Below are positions 54,106-63,255 of a DNA stretch of 64,000 bases, piece after piece. Position 1 is the stretch's first letter. The number at the start of each line of letters is the position of its first letter. This DNA is from Tardiphaga robiniae (GTDB taxonomy: Bacteria > Pseudomonadota > Alphaproteobacteria > Rhizobiales > Xanthobacteraceae): contig NZ_LVYV01000005.1 of NCBI RefSeq assembly GCF_001618955.1, positions 62,001-126,000 on the forward strand, written 5' to 3'. Position numbers and translations under genes: made by a program. The notes under the pieces are model-generated. The model was not told where the DNA came from. It did no database searches and saw only the letters and a program-made list of their open reading frames with translations.

Positions 54106-54578
54106 GTTGGTTACTCCTGAACGCCATATCGGTAAGGCGGGCGGCGCGCGATTCCGTTCAACGTCTGCGGGCGAGCGGTGCGATTGGCGCTCGGAGGTAC
54201 CCATATAGGGCAACGCAGCGGCACAACGAGGGCAGATCCAACCGGTATGGCCCATCTCACGGCCATGTGAGAGTGAGAGGCATTCTCAGTAATCGGGCCG
54301 CGAGCGCCGCCGCAATCTCGCCACAACGCTCCGGATTTTCAGGGGATATCAAAGGTTTGCATGAGGCTAACGAGGCCATTTTCGGGGCGTTCGTGCTTGT
54401 TTTCCCCCCGCGCTTCCTTTATTCCCGTTTTGCATCGCAGACAGCGTCCTGGAAGACTTGGGTAACCAAGATCATTGGCCGCGTTTAGGCGGATGCCTGG
54501 GCGTGATCCGGCAAACGGCAGACCGTTTTCCGCGCTGATCACGCTTCGACGCGTGTATTTTCAGAGGACTAGCGCCAA
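54106..54578. other. Divergent intergenic region upstream of purA
   Basis: Promoters of the FecR-cyclase operon and purA must lie here. Apart from a short AACGG-CAGA-CCGTT hairpin near 54515-54530 I find no recognised riboswitch (such as a PurR-type site), operator or gene. Confidence 0.5.
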
Positions 54579-55871
<1,293 letters not shown>

Positions 55872-55924
55872 CGAACTGTTACCGGATAGCCTCCAAATTG
55901 ATGCACCCGCAACATTGAGTCGAG

Positions 55925-57529
55925 ATGGCTGATTACTACCCGTTGATCGCCCGTGCCATCGCCGGACTGGACCCCAGTGCTCCCGGTGAGCAGCGGCGCG
56001 CGCTCTATGAGCGTGCCCGCACGGCTCTGATTGCCCAGTTGCGCAGTGTCGAGCCGCCGCTCAGCGAGTCAGAGATCACGAGGGAGCGGCTGTCGCTCGA
56101 AGAAGCCGTCCGCAAGGTCGAATCCGAAGCGGCCCAGCGTGCCCGCGACGCTTCGCGTCCTGCGTCGGACGGCAAGCCGCGCGCCGGCGATGCTTTCCGC
56201 AATGCCGGGCCGCGTGCCGGTGCCACGCCGGCCGAGCCGTCGCCGCGCGGCCGTCAGCCGATCACGCCGACACCGTCGTCCCCGCGCGCGCCGGAAGAGC
56301 CGCGTCCGCCGCGCACCCTGCGTGTCGATCCGCCGCCGATTCCGAAGCAGCAGTCGCCCAATGCCGGCGCGCAGGATCCGAACGGTCCGCCAACCCGCGA
56401 ACGGTCAGGCACGCCGCGCCGCTTCGAGAACAATCCAGCAGCGCCGCCGCCCGCCCGTAACGATCGAGGCGACCAGGGCGATGCCGCGATGCGCGGTTTC
56501 CGCGACGTCACCGCCGATGTCGACGATCTCGGCCGCGCCGCCGCGCAGGCCAACCGCGCGGCGCGCAAGACCTACGCCAACGTGCCGTCTCCGACGCCGG
56601 AATTCGATCGTCTCGAACCCAGCATGGAAGCGCGGAGCGAAGCTTTCGGCTACGACGAGACGGCTTACGACGACCAGGACGGCGACGAGTCGCAGGTGCC
56701 GCCGTCGCGCATCAAGGATTCCAAGGGCAAGAAGGCGAAGCCGCCCAAGCCTCCGAAGCCGAAGCGCGTCAGTGGCGGTTTCCCGTTCAAGACCGCGCTT
56801 CTCATCGGCATCGTGATGATCCTGATCGGCGCCGTGATTCTGGGATGGCCGACGATCAACAAGATGGTGCGCGGTTTCGCTGGCGGTTCGGCGCCCGTCG
56901 TCACCGACAACAAGGATGCGCCGCTGGCGCCGCGGCCGAAAATCGCCGATCGCGTCGGTCAGCCGTCGTCGTCGGATCAGATCGCGCCGGTCGCACAGCG
57001 CGTCGTGCTCTATGACGAGGATCCGGCTGAGCCGAAGGGCCGGCAATATGTTGGCACGGTGGTCTGGCGCACCGAGCAGATCAAGGGCACCGGCGGCAAG
57101 CCTGGTGACATCGCCGTGCGCGCGGACATCGAGATTCCGGAACGCAAGTTCAAGATGACCATGTCGTTCCGCCGCAACACCGACACGTCGCTGCCCGCCA
57201 GCCACACGGCCGAACTCACTTTCGTGCTGCCGCCCGATTTCGCCGGCGGCGGCATCGCCAATGTCCCTGGCGTGCTGATGAAGTCGAACGAGCAGGCGAG
57301 GGGCACGCCGCTGGCCGGCCTCGCGGTCAAGGTCACCGACGGCTTCTTCCTGGTCGGTCTCAGCAATGTCGAAAGCGATCGCGCGCGCAACCTGCAGCTC
57401 CTGAAGGAGCGGTCATGGTTCGATATCCCGCTGGTCTATGCCAACCAGCGCCGCGCCATCATCGCCATCGAGAAGGGCTCGCCCGGCGAGCGCGCGTTCA
57501 ACGATGCATTTGCGGCCTGGGGCGAGTAG
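55925..57529 (+). CDS. Pro-rich single-TM hypothetical protein linked to purA
   Basis: 534 residues. Residues 1-75 form a helical head (YPLIARAIAGLDPS, then LSESEITRERLSLEEAVRKV); 75-285 are a long low-complexity Pro/Arg/Asp-rich linker; one TM helix at about 289-308; residues 330-534 form a soluble domain with QYVGTVVWRTEQIKGTGG, IPERKFKMTMSFRRN and GLAVKVTDGFFLVGLS. No catalytic motif recognised. The head-linker-TM-domain layout is that of a scaffold or envelope-linked regulator. Downstream of purA in the same orientation; function unknown. Confidence 0.75.
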   Translation: MADYYPLIARAIAGLDPSAPGEQRRALYERARTALIAQLRSVEPPLSESEITRERLSLEEAVRKVESEAAQRARDASRPASDGKPRAGDAFRNAGPRAGATPAEPSPRGRQPITPTPSSPRAPEEPRPPRTLRVDPPPIPKQQSPNAGAQDPNGPPTRERSGTPRRFENNPAAPPPARNDRGDQGDAAMRGFRDVTADVDDLGRAAAQANRAARKTYANVPSPTPEFDRLEPSMEARSEAFGYDETAYDDQDGDESQVPPSRIKDSKGKKAKPPKPPKPKRVSGGFPFKTALLIGIVMILIGAVILGWPTINKMVRGFAGGSAPVVTDNKDAPLAPRPKIADRVGQPSSSDQIAPVAQRVVLYDEDPAEPKGRQYVGTVVWRTEQIKGTGGKPGDIAVRADIEIPERKFKMTMSFRRNTDTSLPASHTAELTFVLPPDFAGGGIANVPGVLMKSNEQARGTPLAGLAVKVTDGFFLVGLSNVESDRARNLQLLKERSWFDIPLVYANQRRAIIAIEKGSPGERAFNDAFAAWGE

Positions 57530-57578
57530 CAGATCAAGCGCGCCGGTCAGCCGCTCGTGATCTGCACTGACCTCTCCA

Positions 57579-57664
57579 CGTCATGCCCGGCCTTGAGCCG
57601 GGCATCCACCTTTTGATTGTAACCGCAAGAAAGATGGATGGCCGGGTCAAGCCCGGCCATGACA
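57579..57664. repeat. Dispersed palindromic intergenic repeat, copy B
   Basis: CGTCATGCCCGGC at the left and GCCCGGCCATGACA at the right, with inner hairpins CCCGGC-CTTGA-GCCGGG and GGCCGGG-TCAA-GCCCGGCC. Same element class as copy A at 15264; again between convergent genes. Confidence 0.8.
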
Positions 57665-57724
57665 GACGATAGTTGAGAGCCGCGCGCTCTCGCGCCCCGG
57701 AATGACAGCTATTGAAAGCGACGG

Positions 57725-59587
57725 CTACTTGCAGCCAAAGCTCCCCGCCTGCGTCACTGCTCCACCATTCCACGTTGTCCGCAGTGGATAGACGCAAGCC
57801 GGATAGCTCAACTTGTTGTCGCGCGACGTCAATGCGATCTCGCCGGGAGCCACTCCCTTCTCGACCCAGTCCGTCAGCGCGGTGAAGAACTGATCCTGCT
57901 CGCGCGTCGGCGTCTGGTTGGCATTGCCGGGTAGTTTCGGCAGCGGTACGGAATCGTTCTGGCCGCTGACCGTGTAGGCCCGGCCCTGCGAGCTGTGGGC
58001 CGAGCCGGGCAGCAGATACATCCGCATGAACTTCTGCACCTCCGCGTGGCCGCCCATCTGCGCCGCGACGCGCTCGTGATAGTTGACGTTGCCGGCGGGC
58101 GGGATCGCGTCATCGACGAGGCCGCTATAGACGATGATCTTGCGACCGAGATCGCGCAACTTGCCGAGATCCGCTTTGTCGGTGCCGAGATTGCTGAACA
58201 GGGTGGGTTGCAGGGCAAGGTTCTTGTTCACCGTATCGGCCAGACCGGCATAGCCGAGCTCCTGCCACTTGTTGCGTTCGGTGGTCGAGCCGTTGTTGAA
58301 CGGAATGTCCGACGGGTTGGTGGCGCTGGCATCGGCGGTGTAGCGGACGTCCTGCAGTGCCAGGGCCACGCTGCCGGCGGCTGTACCGGTGATCTGGCTG
58401 CCGATCGCCGTGGTCCTGGTGAAGGCCCACCACACCTGCCTCGTTCCGAGCACCTTGCCGCTGCGGCTGTCGGAGCCCTGCGCGGCGTCGTAGCTGCCGT
58501 CGGGCGTCGCGCCGTACCAGATCCTGTCGAGCGCCATCGCGTCCTTGAGGCTCATGCAGGTTGCCGCATCGGCATTGCTGCCGGTGACGCCCTGGCCGGC
58601 CTCGCCGCTGCAGAGGGCCGCGGCATCGCGTGCGGGATCGTAGTCGCAGGCGAACGGATCGAGCAGGAAGCCGATCCCTGCCTTGTCGCAGGCGGCGAGG
58701 GCACGTTTGTTGGCGGCGTCGATCTTGGCGGCGAAGGCGGTGGCTTTCGGCTTGTCGAGCGCGGTGAAGCCGAGCTCGGTCTTCATCACGATCTGCGGAT
58801 ACAGCGCAGCCGTGCCGAATTGCGGGATGTTCAGTGCCGGCTGCGCGATCATGTAGCCGTCATAGAGCTCGGGATAGTCCTGAGCGATCTTCATGCCCTG
58901 ACGGCCGCCCTGCGAGTGGCCATCGTAATAAGCGTAAGCCGGCGCCTTGCCGTAATACAGCGTGGCGAGCGCCCTGGTCTTGACGGCCTGCTCCACCATG
59001 GCGCGGACCGAGAAGTCGCGGAACGCCTCGACATTGACCTTGCCGTCGGAGAGGAATGTGAAGGAGCCGTCCTGATACCAGGGTTGTCCTGCATCGGTGG
59101 TGCCCGAGGCATAACCCATATTGGCGTTGACGAGGGCGGGCACCTTGCTGCCGATCTTGTCGGGATAACGATGGCCACCGCCGACCCAGCCGCCGCCGCC
59201 GTAATTGCGGATACGGGTATTCCAGTTCGCCGGTGTTGGCAGCCAGACCTCGATGCCGATGCCCTCGGACCAGGAGCGGGCAGTCTTGTCCTTTTCCGCC
59301 GTGAAGCCTGGCCCGACCAGAAGCTTCACAAGGCACATGTCCGCCGCCATGGTGATCGGGCGGGGCGAATCCTGCGCGACCAGTTCCTCGCCCTTCTTGA
59401 TCGCCCGCACGGCCACTACTGTGGTGGCCTCATCCGGATGAAATGCAGCCTTGATACCGTCGTCGCAGGCGAGCTGTTGCGCGGAAGCGGGGGCCGTGGC
59501 GCCGCATAGCGCGGCAAACAAGGCCATCGCCGTCACGATGGCACGCGCGCGGTTGTCATCATGGATGATGTGGGGGGCTGTCGACAT
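57725..59587 (-). CDS. Tannase/feruloyl esterase family hydrolase
   Basis: 620 residues, signal peptide about 1-36 (ending ASAQQ). Catalytic serine in the elbow YYDGHSQGGRQGMKIAQDYP; the cap region carries many Cys, matching tannase-type fungal/bacterial enzymes. The C-terminal part has the acid region YSGLVDDAIPP and the His in LLPGSAHSSQG. Would release aromatic acids (gallate, ferulate) from plant esters in the periplasm. Divergent from a VOC gene whose product may act on the same aromatics (inference). Confidence 0.88.
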   Translation of the reverse strand: MSTAPHIIHDDNRARAIVTAMALFAALCGATAPASAQQLACDDGIKAAFHPDEATTVVAVRAIKKGEELVAQDSPRPITMAADMCLVKLLVGPGFTAEKDKTARSWSEGIGIEVWLPTPANWNTRIRNYGGGGWVGGGHRYPDKIGSKVPALVNANMGYASGTTDAGQPWYQDGSFTFLSDGKVNVEAFRDFSVRAMVEQAVKTRALATLYYGKAPAYAYYDGHSQGGRQGMKIAQDYPELYDGYMIAQPALNIPQFGTAALYPQIVMKTELGFTALDKPKATAFAAKIDAANKRALAACDKAGIGFLLDPFACDYDPARDAAALCSGEAGQGVTGSNADAATCMSLKDAMALDRIWYGATPDGSYDAAQGSDSRSGKVLGTRQVWWAFTRTTAIGSQITGTAAGSVALALQDVRYTADASATNPSDIPFNNGSTTERNKWQELGYAGLADTVNKNLALQPTLFSNLGTDKADLGKLRDLGRKIIVYSGLVDDAIPPAGNVNYHERVAAQMGGHAEVQKFMRMYLLPGSAHSSQGRAYTVSGQNDSVPLPKLPGNANQTPTREQDQFFTALTDWVEKGVAPGEIALTSRDNKLSYPACVYPLRTTWNGGAVTQAGSFGCK

Positions 59588-59673
59588 GGCGTTTCCCGTC
59601 TGTTTTATTTTTGAGTTGGGTGAGTTCTCCCCACTTCGCCTCTGCGATCAACTACCAAAACGACGCTTCAACG

Positions 59674-59686
59674 TAACATTATGTTA
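59674..59686. promoter_or_regulatory. Palindromic operator candidate between tannase and VOC genes
   Basis: TAACAT-T-ATGTTA, a perfect 6-1-6 palindrome in AT-rich DNA midway between two divergent genes. Size and place would suit a MarR/TetR-type repressor, but no such gene is visible in the window. Confidence 0.45.
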
Positions 59687-59711
59687 AAAAAAGGCCCCGT
59701 GGATTGGGCCT
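59686..59711 (-). terminator. Terminator-like hairpin in tannase leader
   Basis: On the minus strand AGGCCC, loop AATCCACG, GGGCCT, then a run of T. It lies about 100 bases before the tannase start, so it could be an attenuator in its leader or end a transcript entering from the right. Confidence 0.45.
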
Positions 59712-59785
59712 ACAGCGATGTGATTTGACCCCGTATGGTCGCCTGCCTATCCACAATGATCCGCTCTTGAACCCATTCTGCCGCC

Positions 59786-60772
59786 ATGGACCCCCGCATG
59801 ACCACGCGCCGACAGGTGATGAAGCTCGCCGCCTTTGCTGCCAGCCAGACCGCGCTGATGGGCGCGGTGCGTGCCGAGGGCGGTGTCGATCTCGGCGCGG
59901 CCGCGTCGGCTGCGCTCCCCTTCGCGCAACAGACGCCGATGCGGATCGGTGCTGCCGCGCTTCGTGTCCGCGACCTCGGCAAGATGCGCAGCTACTACAC
60001 GGACCTGCTGAAGCTCGACACCATCAGCGCGGACAAGACCGAGGTTGTGCTCGGCGTCGACGGCGTGGCGCTGTTGCATCTGATCCATCGGCCCGATGCA
60101 CCGCTGGAAGCGCAGACCACGGCCGGGCTGTTTCACACCGCGTTCCTGATGCCGAGCCGCGCCGATTTCGCGCGCTGGCTGGTCCATGCCGCGCTGGCGC
60201 GCACACCGTTCGATGGCTTTGCCGATCATCATGTCAGCGAAGCGTCCTATCTCACCGATCCCGAGGGCAACGGCATCGAGGTCTATTCGGACCGGCCGCC
60301 GTCGGCGTGGAAATGGACCGGCGACATGGTGACCATGGGGACCGACCAGCTCGACATCGACAGCATCGTGGCGCAGACGGACACGACCCGCGATCAGTAT
60401 CACACCGCGCCGAAGGCGCTGCGCATCGGTCACATGCATCTGCGCGTCGGCGACGTTGCGCGCGGCCGCAATTTCTATGAGGGGCTGATCGGGATGGAGC
60501 CGACGCGGCTTGGCCGGCCGGGTGTCGCATTCCTGTCGTCAGGTCGCTATCACCATCACATCGGCATCAACACATGGCAGAGCGCCGGCAGCGGTCTCCG
60601 CAATGCGCAGGAGACCGGGCTGGCCTGGTTTTCGCTCCGTATTGCCGATGATGCCGTGATGGCCGACCGCAAGCGCCGTCTTGCGGCGGCGGGTCTGTCA
60701 GGCGAGTCGATCGCAGATGGCATTGCGATCGCCGATCCCTGGGGCACTCAGGTGCGGCTCGTGAAAGCGTAA
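59786..60772 (+). CDS. VOC-family (vicinal oxygen chelate) protein, CatE-like
   Basis: 328 residues. N-terminal MTTRRQVMKLAAFAA resembles a Tat or Sec signal, ending near VRAEGG. Two VOC repeats follow: about 48-185 (ALRVRDLGKMRSYYTDLLKL, FHTAFLMPSRADFARWL) and about 210-328 (GHMHLRVGDVARGRNFYEGL, HHHIGINTW). Pattern matches extradiol-type dioxygenases/glyoxalases with metal ligands in the second repeat. Starts at 59786 or 59798; neither has a good ribosome site. Confidence 0.83.
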   Translation: MDPRMTTRRQVMKLAAFAASQTALMGAVRAEGGVDLGAAASAALPFAQQTPMRIGAAALRVRDLGKMRSYYTDLLKLDTISADKTEVVLGVDGVALLHLIHRPDAPLEAQTTAGLFHTAFLMPSRADFARWLVHAALARTPFDGFADHHVSEASYLTDPEGNGIEVYSDRPPSAWKWTGDMVTMGTDQLDIDSIVAQTDTTRDQYHTAPKALRIGHMHLRVGDVARGRNFYEGLIGMEPTRLGRPGVAFLSSGRYHHHIGINTWQSAGSGLRNAQETGLAWFSLRIADDAVMADRKRRLAAAGLSGESIADGIAIADPWGTQVRLVKA

Positions 60773-60816
60773 GGTCGAGAAAGATTTCGGCCGGTCTGCT
60801 GTCGCGCGCGACAGGC

Positions 60817-61005
60817 CTACGCCTCAGCCAATTCGAAATACCGCGGCGCGTCGCGCCAGCCGTGGGCTGCAGCATGGAGCGCCTTGGCGCGATAATCCAG
60901 TTCGAGATCGCAGAGCATGCCGCGCATTTCCAGATCGCTCTCCTCGCGGGCGAGGCGGTTGCAATCGTCCGCGCGGTCTCTGAAATAATTTTCTGACATA
61001 ATCAT
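60817..61005 (-). CDS. Small conserved hypothetical protein (Bradyrhizobium-type)
   Basis: 62 residues, helical and charged (MSENYFRDRADDCNRLAREE then MLCDLELDYRAKALHAAA). It resembles the small proteins with YFRDRA-DCxRLA that recur in Bradyrhizobium relatives. Start codon either 61005 or 60999. Unknown function. Confidence 0.6.
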   Translation of the reverse strand: MIMSENYFRDRADDCNRLAREESDLEMRGMLCDLELDYRAKALHAAAHGWRDAPRYFELAEA

Positions 61006-61127
61006 TGGTATCGTTTTCCATCGGCTTCGATGGAACTTCGCTGTCCGGTTTGGCGAAGACGTGGCGGCATGCCATCAAATACGTGGCAGTTCCCGCTTTT
61101 CGCGCTGCGAAAGATTGCGCAGCAATG

Positions 61128-61346
61128 TTACGGCGCGCCGTTCGCGCCTGCGGTCACGGCGTGCGACACGAGCGCATGGGCGTCGGTGATGCCGCCGGCC
61201 GCATGGCGCACGATGGTCTCCGCCATCATCGCCTTCGTCGCCGGCGTACGATGCTGCACGGCGATCTGCTGCACAGCGATATCCAGCACCTGGCGCAGCG
61301 TGGCCACATAGTTTGCGTCGAACTTCGGTGTTGGGTCGGTTGTCAT
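61128..61346 (-). CDS. Small conserved helical protein
   Basis: 72 residues, MTTDPTPKFDANYVATLRQV then HRTPATKAMMAETIVRHAAG; this pattern is common among small alphaproteobacterial proteins of unknown role. GGAG at about 61354 precedes the ATG. May be co-regulated with the neighbouring HWE kinase. Confidence 0.6.
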   Translation of the reverse strand: MTTDPTPKFDANYVATLRQVLDIAVQQIAVQHRTPATKAMMAETIVRHAAGGITDAHALVSHAVTAGANGAP

Positions 61347-61670
61347 GCTACACTCCGTCGTCTCGAGCTGCGCGGACCATGCTGGCGCATTGGGGCGCAT
61401 CTTGGCCCGTGCGATGAAACGTGGATGACGGCTGGTGACATTGTTTTGAAGTGTGGGCGTGAACCTTCACGCGGTGTTGCGCGACATCCCGCCACGCGCA
61501 GTACGACTTGCGCATTCGAATAAAACGCAGTGCAAAAATCTTCAGGATTTGTGAAACCGGCGTGACATCGCGTGCACATTCGCGCGATCGATGACGCTGC
61601 GGCTTTCTGAATGTGGTGTTTAACTAACGCTCGGTCATTCTTGCGCAGGCTTGCGGCGTGGCACTCGCGC
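61347..61670. other. Intergenic region without recognised element
   Basis: 324 bases between the small minus-strand gene and the HWE kinase stop; open frames here have no recognisable protein features and I see no terminator or repeat. Confidence 0.5.
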
Positions 61671-62375
61671 CTAGCGTTCCTGCATGACGCTGAGCGGAAT
61701 GTTGACCTCGCAACTGAGGCCATCGGGATCGAAGCGCAGGCGTGCTTCGCCCTGCAGTTGCCCGGGCAGCGCCTGTTCGATCAGACGGCTGCCGAAACTC
61801 TTCCGTGACGGTTCGATCACCGGCGGTCCGCCGCTTTCGATCCAGCGCAGGATGAAGCGCTTCGGCGTATCCTGCGTCGTTGACCACGAGATCGTGACGC
61901 GGCCGGCCGGCGTGGACAGCGCGCCATATTTGGTGGCATTGGTGCAGAGCTCGTGGATCACCATTGACAGCGACATGGCAGGCCCGGACGAGATGGCGAG
62001 GGTGTCGCCGGTGATCGTGAACTGATCGATGCTCTTGGATTGGAATGCGCGCACCGCGCTCTCGATCAGCGAACGGCAGCTCGCACCGGTCCAGGTCTCG
62101 CGGATCAGCAGATCCTGCGCCACCGCCAGCGCCTGCAGGCGATCGCCGATGGTCTTGGCAGCTTCTTCGAGGCTGCCGGCCGTGCGCAGGCTCTGCGATG
62201 TAATGGCCGACACGATGGCAAGGGTGTTCTTGACGCGGTGATGCAGTTCACCGATCACCACTTCCTGCAGCTTGGCCGCGATGGCGAGCGCCTGCGCATC
62301 GACGCCAGCCTTCGCGAGCAGTTCCTTGAGATAGTCAGGCTCGTTCTCGATCGAGCGCGGCAAAGGAATGGTCAT
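61671..62375 (-). CDS. HWE-family sensor histidine kinase, sensor-less
   Basis: 234 residues with a short N-terminal coil, then the HWE catalytic part alone: IGELHHRVKNTLAIVSAITS (phospho-His), VIHELCTNATKYGALS (N box) and RWIESGGP (W-E motif), finally FGSRLIEQALPG. No PAS or TM domain, so it must receive its signal from a partner. Upstream on the same strand there is a PAS-like remnant. Confidence 0.88.
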   Translation of the reverse strand: MTIPLPRSIENEPDYLKELLAKAGVDAQALAIAAKLQEVVIGELHHRVKNTLAIVSAITSQSLRTAGSLEEAAKTIGDRLQALAVAQDLLIRETWTGASCRSLIESAVRAFQSKSIDQFTITGDTLAISSGPAMSLSMVIHELCTNATKYGALSTPAGRVTISWSTTQDTPKRFILRWIESGGPPVIEPSRKSFGSRLIEQALPGQLQGEARLRFDPDGLSCEVNIPLSVMQER

Positions 62376-62499
62376 TCCCCGTAGTAACAGGTTGGCGGAG
62401 CGCCGTATATTGCGAAGGTATTGCCAGCTGACCTGCCCATGTGCGTTCGGAACGGGCCACAGGCGACCGGGCTGATTACGGACTGGTGGACGGTCGACC

Positions 62500-62626
62500 G
62501 CTGATCGGGCTTCCGCCGCGAGATATCCGCCATCGAGCCAGTCGCGCGGCAGTTGCAGTCGGCGCGCAGCCAGCGCACGCGGTCGCCGGCCACGGTCCGG
62601 TATTCCGCAAAAGAACGGCCCGCCAT
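62500..62626 (-). pseudogene. Degenerate PAS/PAC-domain fragment
   Basis: The minus-strand frame reads AEYRTVAGDRVRWLRADCNC then SMADISRRKPDQRS. This resembles the C-terminal end of a PAS domain (YR...G..RW...A and DI..RK) with the middle missing. It is not fused to the kinase downstream. Probably a remnant of another sensor gene; low confidence. Confidence 0.3.
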
Positions 62627-62667
62627 GTTTGAAACGCGCCGTAGCGCTCCGCTTATGGGCTCGCGGC

Positions 62668-63105
62668 TTACCTCAGCGAGATGGCGAGGCCCGAGAGATC
62701 GGCATTAACCATCAATCCGGTCTGGCGGCCGCTGAGTTCCAGCAGCGCGCCTTTCTCGTTGGTGAGCACGATGGCGCTGACGCCGCGGCCGACGGCAGCC
62801 CCCGCGCCGCCTGCGCCATAGACGCCGGCCACATCGCCCGGGCTGTTGATGCGGCTGACGCGGCCGGACAGATAGGTCTGCGACGCGCCGAAGACGAGGC
62901 CCGCGCTCAAGCCGCCGATCGACAGCGGATAGGTCCGCCCGCGAAAGGTCAGCGTGCCCGAACCGCCCGACGCGCCGATGAACCAGCCGCCCTTCAGCAC
63001 ATTGATGCGGATCGTGCCGCTATCGGCGAAAGCCGCGGAGGACAGGCTTGCGCCGATCAAGGCGAGGGCGGCGACGAGGGTGGTGCGGAAAAGCGAGCGC
63101 GACAT
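62668..63105 (-). CDS. Secreted small beta-rich protein (possible EipA/DUF1134-like)
   Basis: 145 residues, signal peptide 1-27 (ending AAFADSG). Mature part: INVLKGGWFIGASGGSGTLT, YPLSIGGLSAGLVFGASQTY and LLELSGRQTGLMVNADLSGL. The pattern of glycines and the last strand recall EipA/DUF1134 envelope proteins and also the C-terminal part of the DUF992 pair. GGAGGA before 63105 fixes the start. Possible envelope or periplasmic factor; function unproven. Confidence 0.7.
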   Translation of the reverse strand: MSRSLFRTTLVAALALIGASLSSAAFADSGTIRINVLKGGWFIGASGGSGTLTFRGRTYPLSIGGLSAGLVFGASQTYLSGRVSRINSPGDVAGVYGAGGAGAAVGRGVSAIVLTNEKGALLELSGRQTGLMVNADLSGLAISLR

Positions 63106-63255
63106 GGGGGTGTCCTCCGAGGAATGATTCGTTGGCGCAAGGCGAGGCCGGCACAATTCAGCAAAATGGCCGCGGGGTCCATGGGCCTTCGGCGCTGCGC
63201 GGGCGGCGAGGGCGCTGCAATTGACAAATGCAGGCCCCACCAAACACACTCGGCC

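Noticed and set aside
57995-59509. 504-codon plus-strand frame opposite the tannase gene
   Set aside because: Antisense shadow lacking a ribosome site or motif.
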